Notes: generated by a model not told the origin, from the sequence alone. A stretch of 64,000 nt of DNA from Noviherbaspirillum sedimenti (GCF_003590835.1 NZ_QYUQ01000002.1:3472001-3536000); one strand, 5' to 3'. Positions 15,876 through 24,628 are shown, counted from the stretch's first letter. Translations and numbers: made by a program.

Positions 15876-17570
15876 ATGAACAGCGTCTTTTTCCTGGTCC
15901 TGCGGAGGATGCGGGCGCCGATCATCGTGCTGATCGTGTTTTATGCGATCGCGGTGCTGGGGCTGACGATTGTGCCGGGTATCAACGCCGATGGCACGCC
16001 GGCCCCGGCGATGAGTTTTTTTCACGCTTTCTACTTCATCAGCTTTACCGCCACGACCATCGGATTCGGCGAAATCCCCCGGGCTTTCTCTGACGCTCAG
16101 CGGCTGTGGGCCACGGCCTGCATCTACATGACCGTCATTGCCTGGTCCTACTCCATCCTGACCCTGCTGGCCCTGCTGCAGGACAAGGCGTTCCAGCATA
16201 CCCTGGTGGCGTCGCGCTTTGCCCGCCATGTGGTGCGCATGCATGCGCCCTTCTTCCTGGTGTGCGGCTGCGGCGAAACAGGCAGCCTGATTTGCCGTGC
16301 CCTGGATATTCTGGGGTATGACTTCGTCATCCTGGACAAGGATGCGCAGCGTGTGGAAGAACTGGACCTGGAGGATTTCAAGACCAATGATCCCACGCTC
16401 ACCGCAGACGCCGGCAGTGCCGCCAATCTGCTGATGGCCGGCTTGTGTCATCCGCAATGCAAAGGCGTTCTGGCCGTGACCAATGATGACGAATGCAACC
16501 TGGCCATTGCCATCAATACCCGGCTGCTCAATCCGGACATTCCTGTTCTCGCCCGCGCCCGCAGCCGGGGCGTCACGGCCAGCATGGCGTCGTTCGGCAC
16601 CCACCACATCGTCAATGCCTACGAGCGGTTTGCCGAATACCTGGCGCTGGCCGTGGCGTCGCCGGAACGTTTCCGGCTGATCGAGATCCTGACTGGCTTG
16701 CCGGGAACGACGCTGCCGCAAGTGCATCTGCCGCCTCATGGGCGCTGGATCATCTGCGGTTACGGCCTTTTCGGGCAATCGATTGCCCGCTATCTGGCAT
16801 TGCCCGGAATTACATTGACGGTGATCGACCCGGAAGGAGAGGGACCGGCCAGTGGCCACACCGTGCGCGGCATTGGCACCGAAGTGAGCGTGCTGGAAGC
16901 CGCCGGGATCATGGAAGCGCACGGCATTGTGGCCGGCAGCCCGAACGATATCAATAACCTGTCCATTGCCATGATGGCCAAGAAGCTCAATCCGGACATA
17001 TTTGTCGTGGCGCGCCAGAACCAGGGCGCCAACGATGTGCTGTTCGACACCTTCCGCGCCGATTTCAGCATGGTGCATACGCGCATCGTGGCGCAGGAAT
17101 GCATCTCGATCATCACCACCCCCTTGCTGTCACGCTTTCTCGCCGCCATACGGCAGACTGATGAAAGCGAGAGCCATGAACTTGCCGCGCGCCTGGAAGC
17201 CATCTGTAAAGGACAGGTCCCGGAAGTCTGGAGCGTCCAGCTTGACCTGCGCAACGCCGCAGCTGCGCACAAGGCCCTGCTCAACAACTGGCCACTCAGT
17301 GCCGGCCAGTTGTTGAGCGATGGCGCCAGGCGCGAGGCTAATCTGCCGGCGATCATCCTGATGGTCGAGCGGGGCAGCGAAATCTTTCTATTGCCGGACG
17401 CGGAATTCATGCTGAAGGCAGAAGATGCTGTCTTGCTCGCAGGCCAGCACTTCGTGCGTTCAGCGCTGAACATGACGCTGCGCAATGCGAACGTGTTGCA
17501 TTACATCCTTACCGGCGAAGATCGAGGGGGCGGCCAGCTGTGGCAGTTGTTGTTCCCGAGACGGCGATAA
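15876..17570 (+). CDS. Potassium channel with two RCK (TrkA-N/C) modules
   Basis: A 564-residue inner-membrane ion channel subunit. Two membrane helices (residues about 12-33 and 77-100) flank a pore loop whose selectivity filter is TTIGFGE (60-66), the TVGYG equivalent. Two cytoplasmic regulator-of-conductance modules follow: VCGCGETGSLICRALD (about residues 127-142), then a second Rossmann motif, IICGYGLFGQSIARYL. These modules usually bind nucleotides or ions to gate K+ flow. Having both RCK modules in one chain is found in a minority of K+ channels. It starts 2 bp after the DUF6394 gene. Potassium uptake or efflux direction cannot be told from sequence. Confidence 0.88.
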   Translation: MNSVFFLVLRRMRAPIIVLIVFYAIAVLGLTIVPGINADGTPAPAMSFFHAFYFISFTATTIGFGEIPRAFSDAQRLWATACIYMTVIAWSYSILTLLALLQDKAFQHTLVASRFARHVVRMHAPFFLVCGCGETGSLICRALDILGYDFVILDKDAQRVEELDLEDFKTNDPTLTADAGSAANLLMAGLCHPQCKGVLAVTNDDECNLAIAINTRLLNPDIPVLARARSRGVTASMASFGTHHIVNAYERFAEYLALAVASPERFRLIEILTGLPGTTLPQVHLPPHGRWIICGYGLFGQSIARYLALPGITLTVIDPEGEGPASGHTVRGIGTEVSVLEAAGIMEAHGIVAGSPNDINNLSIAMMAKKLNPDIFVVARQNQGANDVLFDTFRADFSMVHTRIVAQECISIITTPLLSRFLAAIRQTDESESHELAARLEAICKGQVPEVWSVQLDLRNAAAAHKALLNNWPLSAGQLLSDGARREANLPAIILMVERGSEIFLLPDAEFMLKAEDAVLLAGQHFVRSALNMTLRNANVLHYILTGEDRGGGQLWQLLFPRRR

Positions 17571-17589
17571 AAGAGCCTCAGGGCAAGCG

Positions 17590-17991
17590 CTACATGGGTG
17601 AACGCGAAATCACAGGCGTGCCTTGTGCCGCATTGACCGTCACACGATCGCCCATTTGAAATTTCTGGCCACCCGCAGCAACATGAAATACCTCACGATG
17701 CCCATCCTCGAACTGAATAGTCAAGGTTTGTCCGATTACGGTCGCGCCAGATTCCACTGGTCCACCGCTGCTGCTCATGCCTTGGCGGCCGCCGCTGGTT
17801 ATGGTGCTTGTGGTATCCCTGTTTTGAACGGCAACGACTGTGCCGCCGCGTACTGCTGCAGTTGCTTGCGAGGCAGGCATCGCCTGGGTCTGTGGTACGA
17901 CTACCACTGCGGCAGGTTGCCGGGACGCACAACCGGACAGCACCGCTGCCGCAGCAACTGCTGCGAGGGCCAGTTTTTGATGTTGTTGCAT
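17590..17991 (-). CDS. Small lipoprotein of unknown function
   Basis: A 133-residue predicted lipoprotein. The start at 17991 (MQQHQKLALAAVAAAAV) has GAAGAGG upstream and gives a proper signal peptide ending in the lipobox LSGC; the ATG at 18036 adds 15 residues before it. After a Pro/Ala/Val-rich linker the C-terminal half (TVIGQTLTIQFEDGHREVFHV then QKFQMGDRVTVN) looks like a small beta-barrel of the kind seen in SlyB-like or glycine-zipper-lacking envelope lipoproteins. It converges on the potassium channel with only 19 bp between. The role is unknown. Confidence 0.78.
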   Translation of the reverse strand: MQQHQKLALAAVAAAAVLSGCASRQPAAVVVVPQTQAMPASQATAAVRGGTVVAVQNRDTTSTITSGGRQGMSSSGGPVESGATVIGQTLTIQFEDGHREVFHVAAGGQKFQMGDRVTVNAAQGTPVISRSPM

Positions 17992-18136
17992 ATGCACCTC
18001 TTCAATAAACGCGCCGGCTTCCGGTGGAAATGCCAAATGTCCGGCAGCGCAAGCTATGGATAGTCATGCCTGATGAAAGCGCTCAGCGGTCATCGAATTG
18101 CCGTTGCAGCGTTTTAAATTATGACGTTGATTACTT

Positions 18137-18295
18137 TCAACAAGCCTTCCAGCCGCCCAAGTAAACCCATGCGGTTCTTTTCTTTTGAGCTACTAATCGT
18201 TCGGCTTCACCAATATTGACTGCAAGGTAAGTAGCAAGTTCGACAAATTCGCCTGTACTTTGTCCGTGTCGAGGCGTTTGGGGGTTGTGCGGCAG
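18137..18295 (-). pseudogene. Possible C-terminal coding remnant, unidentified
   Basis: On the minus strand a 52-codon open stretch ends at 18137. Its translation is protein-like (STGEFVELATYLAVNIGEAE and then WVYLGGWKAC at the end) but has no ATG start and is preceded by an in-frame stop at 18296-18298. It could be the 3' end of a decayed gene. I do not recognise the family, and it may be chance. Confidence 0.2.
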
Positions 18296-18498
18296 TCATG
18301 CGCACGCCAGGATAATGACCTGGTGGCCGTTGCATCGAGCATTGACGGCGCCTTGAAGATCAATTTGTGGAGCGCCTACAGTGGGTTGCGCAGGATTGCG
18401 CCCAGCCGCACCACGCCGACCAGAGACTCGGAGAGCAGCACAAGGAGGGCTACACGTTGTTGCTTGGCATAAGCCACGTTGATTTGCTTTACAATTGA

Positions 18499-18529
18499 AA
18501 TTATGAATTATGGCTCAGAATCCATAATT
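18499..18529. promoter_or_regulatory. Operator-like repeat upstream of the TetR gene
   Basis: AATTATGAATTATGG at 18499-18513 matches 13 of 15 bases with AATCATGAATCATGG in the divergent promoter at 22120-22134, and AATTATGG (18506-18513) forms an 8-bp inverted repeat with CCATAATT (18522-18529). This suggests the regulator controls its own gene. Confidence 0.5.
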
Positions 18530-18620
18530 TGTTGTATATATTGAATTCAGTACAACTCTTGATTTTCATGGAGAAGCGCGACTGTTATCATAAGCGTTCA
18601 ATTCCATATAGGAGCGCAGA

Positions 18621-19283
18621 GTGAGTTCGTCGAGCGAAATCCACCCCCCCCAAAAAAAACGTGGCAAGCGTGCAGAACGGGCCGACGAGATCCGCCACGC
18701 GCTTTTTGACGCTGCAGCGACGGCTGTGGGGAAGTATGGCTACGAAGAAGCTTCTATCGGAAAGATTACAGAACTTGCTGGTGTTGCGAGCGGAACGTTT
18801 TACAATTATTTTGAGACGCGACAAGACCTTTTTGACCAGTTGCTCCCCGTGGTCGGGGACCAATTGCTTGAACATATTCGTGCGCGCTTGCCGGAGAATG
18901 TCGTTGGACTCGAACGCGAGCGTCAACGGATTGTCGCTTACTTCGAATTCTTTCGCCAAAACCCGGGATTCCTTCGGATATTGAACGAAGCCGAGATATT
19001 TGCTCCCCGTGCCTTCAAGCTGCACTTCAAGAAGTTTTCTGCACGGTATATGAAAGCGCTGAAAGGGCAAATGGAACGCGGGGAAATTCAAGCGTTTAAC
19101 GAAGCGCAGTTGGAAGCCCTGGTGCACATACTGATGGGCGCACGTACCTATCTTACGATGCTTTCTTCTCGTTCCAGTGTGGCCTCACGCAAAAAAAACG
19201 ATATGGTGCTTATCGATACTTACATGAAGCTTGTTGAGGGCGGCCTATTTGCGCCGGCAAAAGCAGCTACAGCAACGCATTGA
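18621..19283 (+). CDS. TetR/AcrR family transcriptional regulator
   Basis: A 220-residue regulator beginning with GTG at 18621, with AGGAG seven bases upstream. Residues about 20-70 hold the TetR helix-turn-helix: IRHALFDAAATAVGKYGYEEASIGKITELAG, then VASGTFYNYFETRQDLFDQLL. The rest is the helical ligand-binding domain. It probably senses an acyl-CoA or its free acid and represses the neighbouring beta-oxidation genes. The coding start contains a run of eight C then eight A (18644-18659; codons for HPPQKK), an unusual slippage-prone tract. It converges on the acyl-CoA ligase gene. The effector is not predictable from sequence. Confidence 0.88.
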   Translation: MSSSSEIHPPQKKRGKRAERADEIRHALFDAAATAVGKYGYEEASIGKITELAGVASGTFYNYFETRQDLFDQLLPVVGDQLLEHIRARLPENVVGLERERQRIVAYFEFFRQNPGFLRILNEAEIFAPRAFKLHFKKFSARYMKALKGQMERGEIQAFNEAQLEALVHILMGARTYLTMLSSRSSVASRKKNDMVLIDTYMKLVEGGLFAPAKAATATH

Positions 19284-19321
19284 GCGACCAATCGACTAAT
19301 ATGTTCATCTGAGCCTTGCGT

Positions 19322-20911
19322 CTAGTTGTTGCTGCTCACGCCGGGCAAGCTCTCAAGAAGTTTTTGCATTTCTTTACGGATCTCAAATTTAAGGATTTTT
19401 CCTGTCGCCGTTTGCGGCAGGCGTTCATAAATAATCACTTTTTTTGGCACTTCGAATGGCGCAAGCGTTGCTTTGCAATACGCGATTAATTCCGCCTGCG
19501 ATGGCGGCGATTTTGTTGCAAGACAAACTGCCGCGATAACCTCTTCGCCCCAACGTTCGTTGGGCATGCCAATCACCGCCGCTGACGTTACGCCGGGATG
19601 GGAGAGCAAGCAGCGCTCGATCTTGATTGAGGAAACGTTTTCGCCGCCCGACTTGATGATGTCTTTTTTGCGATCCACAAAAAGTAGCATATCGTCTTCG
19701 TCAACGCGACCAAGATCGCCGGAATGGAACCAACCGCCGGCAAATGCCTTGCGCGTCGCCTCAGGATCTTTCAGATAGCCTTCCATCAGCATCGGGCCAC
19801 GGTAGACGATCTCACCGACCTCGCCGTTTTCGAGAAGCGTTCCATCATCATCCATGATAGCCATTTCCACCAATGGCATCGCCCGGCCCCAGAACGGGCC
19901 TTCCTTGAGGAGTTGGTACTCGGATGAGAACACAACAGTTGGGGGATAAGCTTCCGTTTGGCCACTGGTCAGCGCAAAGCGTACGCCGAGTCGAGTGATC
20001 GCCTGGCGCAATGTCGCATGGTCCATTGGCGCCATGGCATAAAGGCAGAACTGCAGGCTCGACAGATTTGCGTCGTCCAGGCCGGGATGGGCCAGTAGGG
20101 TCCGGTACATGGCCGGCAAGGCAAACATCCAAGTAATGCGGTCCTTGCCGATGCTCTGGAGCAGCAGATAGGGATTGAATCCATCCATGATGACGACCGT
20201 GCCGCCACGGACAAGTGTCCCGCTGGTGAGCGAAAGCTGACCGCAATGGAAAAGTGGAAGAATGGCAGTGGCAATCGTATCTTCCGTCATTTCCCCTGCA
20301 AACGCATTGTGCATTGCGCCTACAGTTACATTAAGGTGGGACAGCATCGCCCCTTTGGGCGCCGATGTCGTGCCGCTTGTGTACATGATCATGGCAACAT
20401 CGCGGTCGCCGACCAGGACATTCGGATCCGTCTTCAATTGGCCGGATGCCAAATCATGAAGCGTCTTCCATTCCAGGGTAGAGTCAGTCGAGAGCATGAA
20501 CAAGTGTCTGGCAGTCGGAATCTGCGGAAGCAATGCCGCAATACGCCCGATCTCGCTTTTGTCGACAAAGATGGCATTCACCTCGGCATGGTTGAGCACA
20601 TACTGAAGATCGCTTTCGGGAAGGGCAGGGTTTGCCGGACAAAGGATTGCACCGGCCTTGGCTGCGCCGAAGTACAACAGCAGGAACTCGATGCTGTTAC
20701 GACCCAAGACAGAAATACGCGATCCCGCACCGAGCCCCAAAGCCAGTAAGCCATTGGCAACCTGGTTCGACAGATCGTCGAGTTCACGGTAAGAGAGGCG
20801 GCGCTCTCCCATGATCACGGAGGTTTTCCGAGGATGACGTCTGGCGCCACGACGGGAAATGTCACCCACGTTCACCCTTTGTGCCAGCAATGCCTCATTC
20901 GTTATTTCCAT
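19322..20911 (-). CDS. AMP-dependent acyl-CoA synthetase/ligase
   Basis: A 529-residue member of the ANL superfamily that activates a carboxylic acid as acyl-AMP, then acyl-CoA. The phosphate-binding motif is MIMYTSGTTSAPKGAML, the A5 region SGQTEAYPP, the hinge aspartate region GWFHSGDLGRVDEDD, and the C-terminal catalytic lysine lies in QTATGKILKFEI. The start at 20911 is preceded by GGAAGGG with good spacing; the ATG at 20917 is too close to it. It follows the first enoyl-CoA hydratase by about 100 bp on the same strand, so they probably form one operon feeding a beta-oxidation-type pathway. Chain length or aromatic specificity is not clear. Confidence 0.9.
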   Translation of the reverse strand: MEITNEALLAQRVNVGDISRRGARRHPRKTSVIMGERRLSYRELDDLSNQVANGLLALGLGAGSRISVLGRNSIEFLLLYFGAAKAGAILCPANPALPESDLQYVLNHAEVNAIFVDKSEIGRIAALLPQIPTARHLFMLSTDSTLEWKTLHDLASGQLKTDPNVLVGDRDVAMIMYTSGTTSAPKGAMLSHLNVTVGAMHNAFAGEMTEDTIATAILPLFHCGQLSLTSGTLVRGGTVVIMDGFNPYLLLQSIGKDRITWMFALPAMYRTLLAHPGLDDANLSSLQFCLYAMAPMDHATLRQAITRLGVRFALTSGQTEAYPPTVVFSSEYQLLKEGPFWGRAMPLVEMAIMDDDGTLLENGEVGEIVYRGPMLMEGYLKDPEATRKAFAGGWFHSGDLGRVDEDDMLLFVDRKKDIIKSGGENVSSIKIERCLLSHPGVTSAAVIGMPNERWGEEVIAAVCLATKSPPSQAELIAYCKATLAPFEVPKKVIIYERLPQTATGKILKFEIRKEMQKLLESLPGVSSNN

Positions 20912-21013
20912 TCTCATCCCTTCCAGTTCCAGAGATTTCTAGAAACATAGTATGCAATTGTGGGCAGTATTTTCGGAAATTCCCGACCTACACTGTTCAC
21001 ACCTTCCGCAGGT

Positions 21014-21817
21014 CTATCGACCCTCGAAGTTCGGCTTTCGCTTGGCCACAAAAGCCCTTACAGCCTCTTGATGATCCTTGCTCGCGTTGGTGACTGTTTC
21101 ATACGCCAGCGCGGCATCTGTCAGCAAGCCCGAGATTCGACGCAATTCCAGATTCATTACCGTCTTGGTCCAGCGAATCGCCATCGTGGCGCCTTCGGCA
21201 AGTTCCCTGGCTAACGCATTTACCTTGTCATCCAGTGCATTCGCAGGAACAGCGTAGTTGATGAGCCCCATTCCTGCAGCATCTTTTGCTGTCAGCATTC
21301 TTCCTGTCAGCAGCATCTCTTTTGCTTTTGCAAAGCCGACAAGTTGCGGCCAAATAACGGCACCGCCATCCCCTGCTACAAGCCCCATCCTGACATGGGG
21401 GTCGCCAATAAGCGCAGATTCATCTGCAACAATAATGTCACACATTAAAGCTAGTGATGCACCGAGCCCGGCAGCAGCACCATTGATGCGCGCAATAATG
21501 GGCTTTTCCAGTTCCAGCAAACCGTTGATGATTCTTTTTGCCTCAACAATCATTTCGTTCCATCGGTGGGGCTCATCGATCAATTCCTGGAACCAGGTCA
21601 TGTCTCCGCCTGCACAGAACCAGCGGTCAATGCCGGTAAGTATCACGATATCCGTATCAGGATCGGAATTGATGTCATAAAAAACCCGCGCCAGATCCTG
21701 ATGGAGATTGTCATCCACGGCGTTCTTTTTTTCAGCCGTGTTAATGATGACTTTTAAAATGCGCCCTTCTTGCTGGAAAGATAGTGAGCGATAACCCGTG
21801 TAGAAATTAATTGTCAT
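21014..21817 (-). CDS. Enoyl-CoA hydratase/isomerase family protein
   Basis: A crotonase-fold enzyme of 267 residues. The start at 21817 (MTINFYTGYRSLSF) has TGGAG about ten bases upstream; an ATG at 21973 would add 52 residues of unlikely composition. The first oxyanion-hole region is FCAGGDMTW and the second AAAGLGASLALMCD; the usual catalytic acid positions are occupied by the DPHVRMGLVAGDGG segment, where an Asp replaces the second Glu of classical hydratases. This resembles 2-(1,2-epoxy)acyl or ring-modifying crotonases more than FadB, but I cannot fix the reaction. It is the first gene of the leftward arm of the divergent catabolic cluster. Confidence 0.88.
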   Translation of the reverse strand: MTINFYTGYRSLSFQQEGRILKVIINTAEKKNAVDDNLHQDLARVFYDINSDPDTDIVILTGIDRWFCAGGDMTWFQELIDEPHRWNEMIVEAKRIINGLLELEKPIIARINGAAAGLGASLALMCDIIVADESALIGDPHVRMGLVAGDGGAVIWPQLVGFAKAKEMLLTGRMLTAKDAAGMGLINYAVPANALDDKVNALARELAEGATMAIRWTKTVMNLELRRISGLLTDAALAYETVTNASKDHQEAVRAFVAKRKPNFEGR

Positions 21818-22015
21818 AGATGGCGGCTCCAGCATTGATTGAGGTTGCGAGATAAAAAGATATTCGAATAAACCAGATGTTGATTTTCTTCTGCCTTGTT
21901 TTTTCAGGTGTATAAACCTGTGCCTTGGCACGCCGACATAGAACTGGCCTGGAGAGAGTAATTCCTCCACCACGTGGTGCCACTTTCCCAGGGAATATCC
22001 TTAAATATATTATTG

Positions 22016-22029
22016 TGAATCATGATTCA
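22016..22029. promoter_or_regulatory. Operator-like perfect palindrome 1
   Basis: TGAATCATGATTCA is a perfect 14-bp palindrome in the divergent promoter region, about 200 bp upstream of the leftward hydratase start. It shares the AATCATGA core with site 2 and with the promoter of the downstream binding-protein gene. It is a likely TetR-family operator. Confidence 0.6.
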
Positions 22030-22119
22030 TGTAAATGCTATAGCTCTGAAATATTCTTGTCAATCGTATTTGTGATACATCTTGTTCGAGCAAAGATTAG
22101 TAAGGAAATTAAATTTGTA

Positions 22120-22139
22120 AATCATGAATCATGGTTCAT
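22120..22139. promoter_or_regulatory. Operator-like palindrome 2
   Basis: ATGAATCATGGTTCAT (22124-22139) is a palindrome with one mismatched pair, and AATCATGAATCATGG (22120-22134) matches the repeat upstream of the TetR gene at 13 of 15 positions. It ends seven bases before a TTGACA hexamer, a suitable place for regulating the rightward operon. Confidence 0.6.
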
Positions 22140-22146
22140 AAAAATC

Positions 22147-22176
22147 TTGACAGGGGCGATTTTAAAGTGGAACAAT
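22147..22176 (+). promoter_or_regulatory. Sigma70-like promoter for the rightward catabolic operon
   Basis: A consensus -35 TTGACA at 22147-22152 is followed 18 bases later by AACAAT (22171-22176), which matches TATAAT at four of six positions. It lies about 135 bp upstream of the hydratase start. Confidence 0.45.
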
Positions 22177-22310
22177 GCAAAAAATGCAGACTTTTTTGTA
22201 CTTGCCTGTTTGCGGCAATGGAGGTTATTGCCGGCTGCTAACAAGTTATTCAGTTGCATTCGTGGTCAGGTTTCTCATTTGAGAGATTTTTATCAGTCAT
22301 GGAGCAGAGA

Positions 22311-23108
22311 ATGAGCGAGTGCGTTTTAACTACAATCAATGCAGGAATCGGGAGCATCGTGCTGAATCGGCCTGACAAGGCAAACGCTCTTGATCAGGCA
22401 TCGGTCGCTGCCTTGAGAAATGCAATTGACCGCATCTGCGCAGATCGTTCTGTACGCGTAGTGCTGATCAGAGCAACGGGAAAGACATTCTGTTCCGGCG
22501 GCGATATCAGCAACTTCAAAAGCAACATCGATGGCCTGGCGCCCATGCTTGAAGGCCTGCTTGGCCCGCTGAATGAGGTGATACTCAAGCTGGCGAACAT
22601 GCCGGTGCCGGTAATTTCTGTATTGAATGGGCCTGTTGGCGGCGGCGGAATTGGTTTGGCGCTGGTCGCTGACTTCGTCCTGGCTGCGCAATCCATGAAG
22701 CTGCGTGGCGGATACTCCGCAATTGGATTAACGCCCGACGTCGGCAGTTCGTGGTTCCTGACGCGTCGTGTCGGACCTGCGCGTGCCAGGGAGATATTCA
22801 TTCTGAATCGCCCTGTTAATGCCGATGACTGTCTGGCGTCCGGGGTTGTCGATGCAATCTATCCAGATGATCAGCTGGCATTCGAGGCTGACAAGCTGGC
22901 AGAAAGTATTGCTGCAGGTGCTGCAAAGTCAATTGCCCGCATTAAAGCTCTTGTAAATGGCGCATCTCAGCGCACCTTGCATGAGCAACTGGCACTAGAG
23001 CGCGAATACATGGTTGCGTCTGGAGACAGTGCGGATGCCCGAGAGGGGATCACTGCTTTTCTGGAAAAGCGCGCCCCAAGGTTTGGCCCAGGCGGAAGCC
23101 CAGTCTAG
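22311..23108 (+). CDS. Enoyl-CoA hydratase/isomerase family protein
   Basis: A 265-residue crotonase-family enzyme. The start at 22311 (MSECVLTTINAG) has GGAG six bases upstream; upstream ATGs at 22299 and 22254 are less well placed. It has the NRPDKANALDQ entry motif, the first oxyanion loop FCSGGDISNF, the second loop NGPVGGGGIGLALVADF, and GGYSAIGLTPDVGSSWFL, where classical hydratases carry a catalytic Glu and this protein has Asp or Ser. It may be a delta-isomerase-like or a specialised hydratase. It is followed 90 bp later by the acyl-CoA dehydrogenase gene on the same strand, so both act in the same acyl-CoA degradation route. Confidence 0.88.
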   Translation: MSECVLTTINAGIGSIVLNRPDKANALDQASVAALRNAIDRICADRSVRVVLIRATGKTFCSGGDISNFKSNIDGLAPMLEGLLGPLNEVILKLANMPVPVISVLNGPVGGGGIGLALVADFVLAAQSMKLRGGYSAIGLTPDVGSSWFLTRRVGPARAREIFILNRPVNADDCLASGVVDAIYPDDQLAFEADKLAESIAAGAAKSIARIKALVNGASQRTLHEQLALEREYMVASGDSADAREGITAFLEKRAPRFGPGGSPV

Positions 23109-23201
23109 TACGTGCTACTGCTAATTAACGCGCCGAACCGGATTTGCAAGCAAACCGGTATCTAATCGGCGAACACGAACCGAGCAACAATGGAGAACGA
23201 T

Positions 23202-24374
23202 ATGCGCATAACAGGACTGGATTTTGGCTTGGATGAAGACATCGAAATGTTATGTGCTACGGTACGGAACTTCGCCGAGAAAGAAATTGCGCCCCGCGCT
23301 GCGGAAGTAGATCGCGATAATCAATTTCCCACAGGCCTGTGGCGAAAATTCGGCGAGCTTGGGTTGCTCGGAATGACGGTCAGCGAGGAATATGGCGGTG
23401 TCAACATGGGGTATTTTGCCCACATGCTCGTCATGGAAGAGATCTCGCGTGCCTCGGCATCCGTTGGTCTCTCCTATGGAGCGCACTCAAATCTCTGCGT
23501 AAATGTGCTGTACACGAACGGGAATGCGGCGCAAAAGAAAAAATATCTGCCAAAACTGGTGAGCGGTGAACACGTAGGGGCGCTGGCGATGTCCGAACCG
23601 AACGCCGGTTCCGACGTCGTCAGCATGAAGCTGCGTGCCGACCGCCGTGGCGACCACTACGTGCTGAACGGCTCCAAGATGTGGATCACTAATGGCGGAG
23701 ACGCCGATACACTGGTGGTCTATGCCAAAACCGATGTGGAAGCCGGCGCCAAGGGAATGACCGCCTTCATTATTGAAAAAGGCATGAAAGGCTTTAGTTG
23801 TGGTACAAAGCTCGACAAGCTCGGTTGCCGTGGCTCCAACACCTATCCGTTATTTTTCGATGACTGTGCAGTGCCTGCCGAAAATGTACTGAACGGCGAG
23901 GGAAATGGTGTCAAGGTATTGATGTCAGGCCTGGACTATGAACGTGCGGTGATGGCTGCTGGACCTCTGGGAATTATGGGGGCGTGCATGGATGTTGTGA
24001 TCCCGTATATTCACGATCGCAAGCAATTCGGCCAGAGCATCGGTGAGTTCCAGCTTATGCAAGGCAAGATCGCCGATATGTACACCACCTGGCAGGCTTG
24101 CCGCGCCTATCTCTATGCCGTCGGCAAGGCATGCGACGCCGGGTCCCACTCGCGTGACCTGCGCAAGGATGCCGCCGGTGTCATTTTGTATCTCGCGGAA
24201 AAAGCAACCTGGATGGCCGGCGAGGCGATCCAGACCCTGGGCGGCAATGGCTATATCAACGAATATCCGGTGGGGCGCTTCTGGCGTGATGCCAAGTTAT
24301 GGGAAATCGGCGCTGGCACATCTGAAATTCGTCGCATGTTGATCGGGCGCGAAATTTTCAACACCACAAAATGA
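23202..24374 (+). CDS. Acyl-CoA dehydrogenase, isovaleryl-CoA dehydrogenase-like
   Basis: An FAD-dependent acyl-CoA dehydrogenase of 390 residues, very like isovaleryl-CoA dehydrogenases (LiuA/Ivd). Signature stretches are [53 protein letters not shown] and GLDYERAV, where E247 is the catalytic base at the position used by the isovaleryl enzymes. The C-terminus has [22 protein letters not shown]. The start at 23202 has GGAG six bases upstream; an ATG at 23190 adds four residues. Methylcrotonyl-CoA carboxylase genes normally found beside liuA are absent here, so the substrate may be another short branched acyl-CoA. Electrons go to ETF. Confidence 0.9.
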   Translation: MRITGLDFGLDEDIEMLCATVRNFAEKEIAPRAAEVDRDNQFPTGLWRKFGELGLLGMTVSEEYGGVNMGYFAHMLVMEEISRASASVGLSYGAHSNLCVNVLYTNGNAAQKKKYLPKLVSGEHVGALAMSEPNAGSDVVSMKLRADRRGDHYVLNGSKMWITNGGDADTLVVYAKTDVEAGAKGMTAFIIEKGMKGFSCGTKLDKLGCRGSNTYPLFFDDCAVPAENVLNGEGNGVKVLMSGLDYERAVMAAGPLGIMGACMDVVIPYIHDRKQFGQSIGEFQLMQGKIADMYTTWQACRAYLYAVGKACDAGSHSRDLRKDAAGVILYLAEKATWMAGEAIQTLGGNGYINEYPVGRFWRDAKLWEIGAGTSEIRRMLIGREIFNTTK

Positions 24375-24490
24375 ATTCCATGTCGTACATAAAGATTATC
24401 CAGGAAGTGTCGAAACAGATATGCTCGCCTGGCGCAAGTTTCATGAGCGGTGTCGTCCTTGACGTGAATGGAGGACTGGCATTTTCATAG
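24371..24490 (+). pseudogene. C-terminal remnant of a short-chain dehydrogenase
   Basis: A 39-codon frame that overlaps the dehydrogenase stop (ATGA). Its last residues, CSPGASFMSGVVLDVNGGLA, are the typical C-terminal end of FabG/SDR enzymes (the ...G..L.VNGG motif). The preceding 17 residues do not resemble an SDR. It is best read as the surviving 3' end of a dehydrogenase that once followed in this operon. It could be translated but would have no SDR activity. Confidence 0.5.
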
Positions 24491-24507
24491 TGAGCCGAAA
24501 TTGTAGA

Positions 24508-24552
24508 AATCATGAATTTTATTCTGCTGAATTATCAGTTGATGAAATTCAT
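24508..24552. promoter_or_regulatory. Operator-like element upstream of the first binding-protein gene
   Basis: AATCATGAAT at 24508-24517 repeats exactly the first ten bases of site 2 at 22120. ATGAATTT (24512-24519) and AAATTCAT (24545-24552) form an 8-bp inverted repeat. This suggests the binding-protein gene belongs to the same TetR regulon. Confidence 0.4.
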
Positions 24553-24628
24553 TTAAGCAGTAAATAAAAAAAGCCGGCGTTAGAGCGGCACTTGATTTAA
24601 ATACGTTATTTAATCATAGGAGACTTAA

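Larger units (their letters stand above)
17992..18620. other. Long intergenic stretch between lipoprotein and TetR genes
   Basis: Roughly 630 bp with no intact gene. It contains a possible minus-strand coding remnant (18137-18295) and, close to the TetR gene, an A+T-rich region with the operator-like repeat at 18499-18529. I see nothing else I can support. Confidence 0.5.
21818..22310. other. Divergent catabolic promoter region
   Basis: About 490 A+T-rich bases between divergently transcribed enoyl-CoA hydratase genes. It holds two operator-like palindromes (22016-22029 and 22120-22139) and a sigma70-like promoter (22147-22176), each listed separately. No coding sequence is apparent. Confidence 0.6.

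Noticed and set aside
15870..17078. A 402-codon minus-strand frame across the potassium channel
   Set aside because: It is antisense to a well-supported gene and consists of low-complexity His/Gln/Gly/Arg translation.
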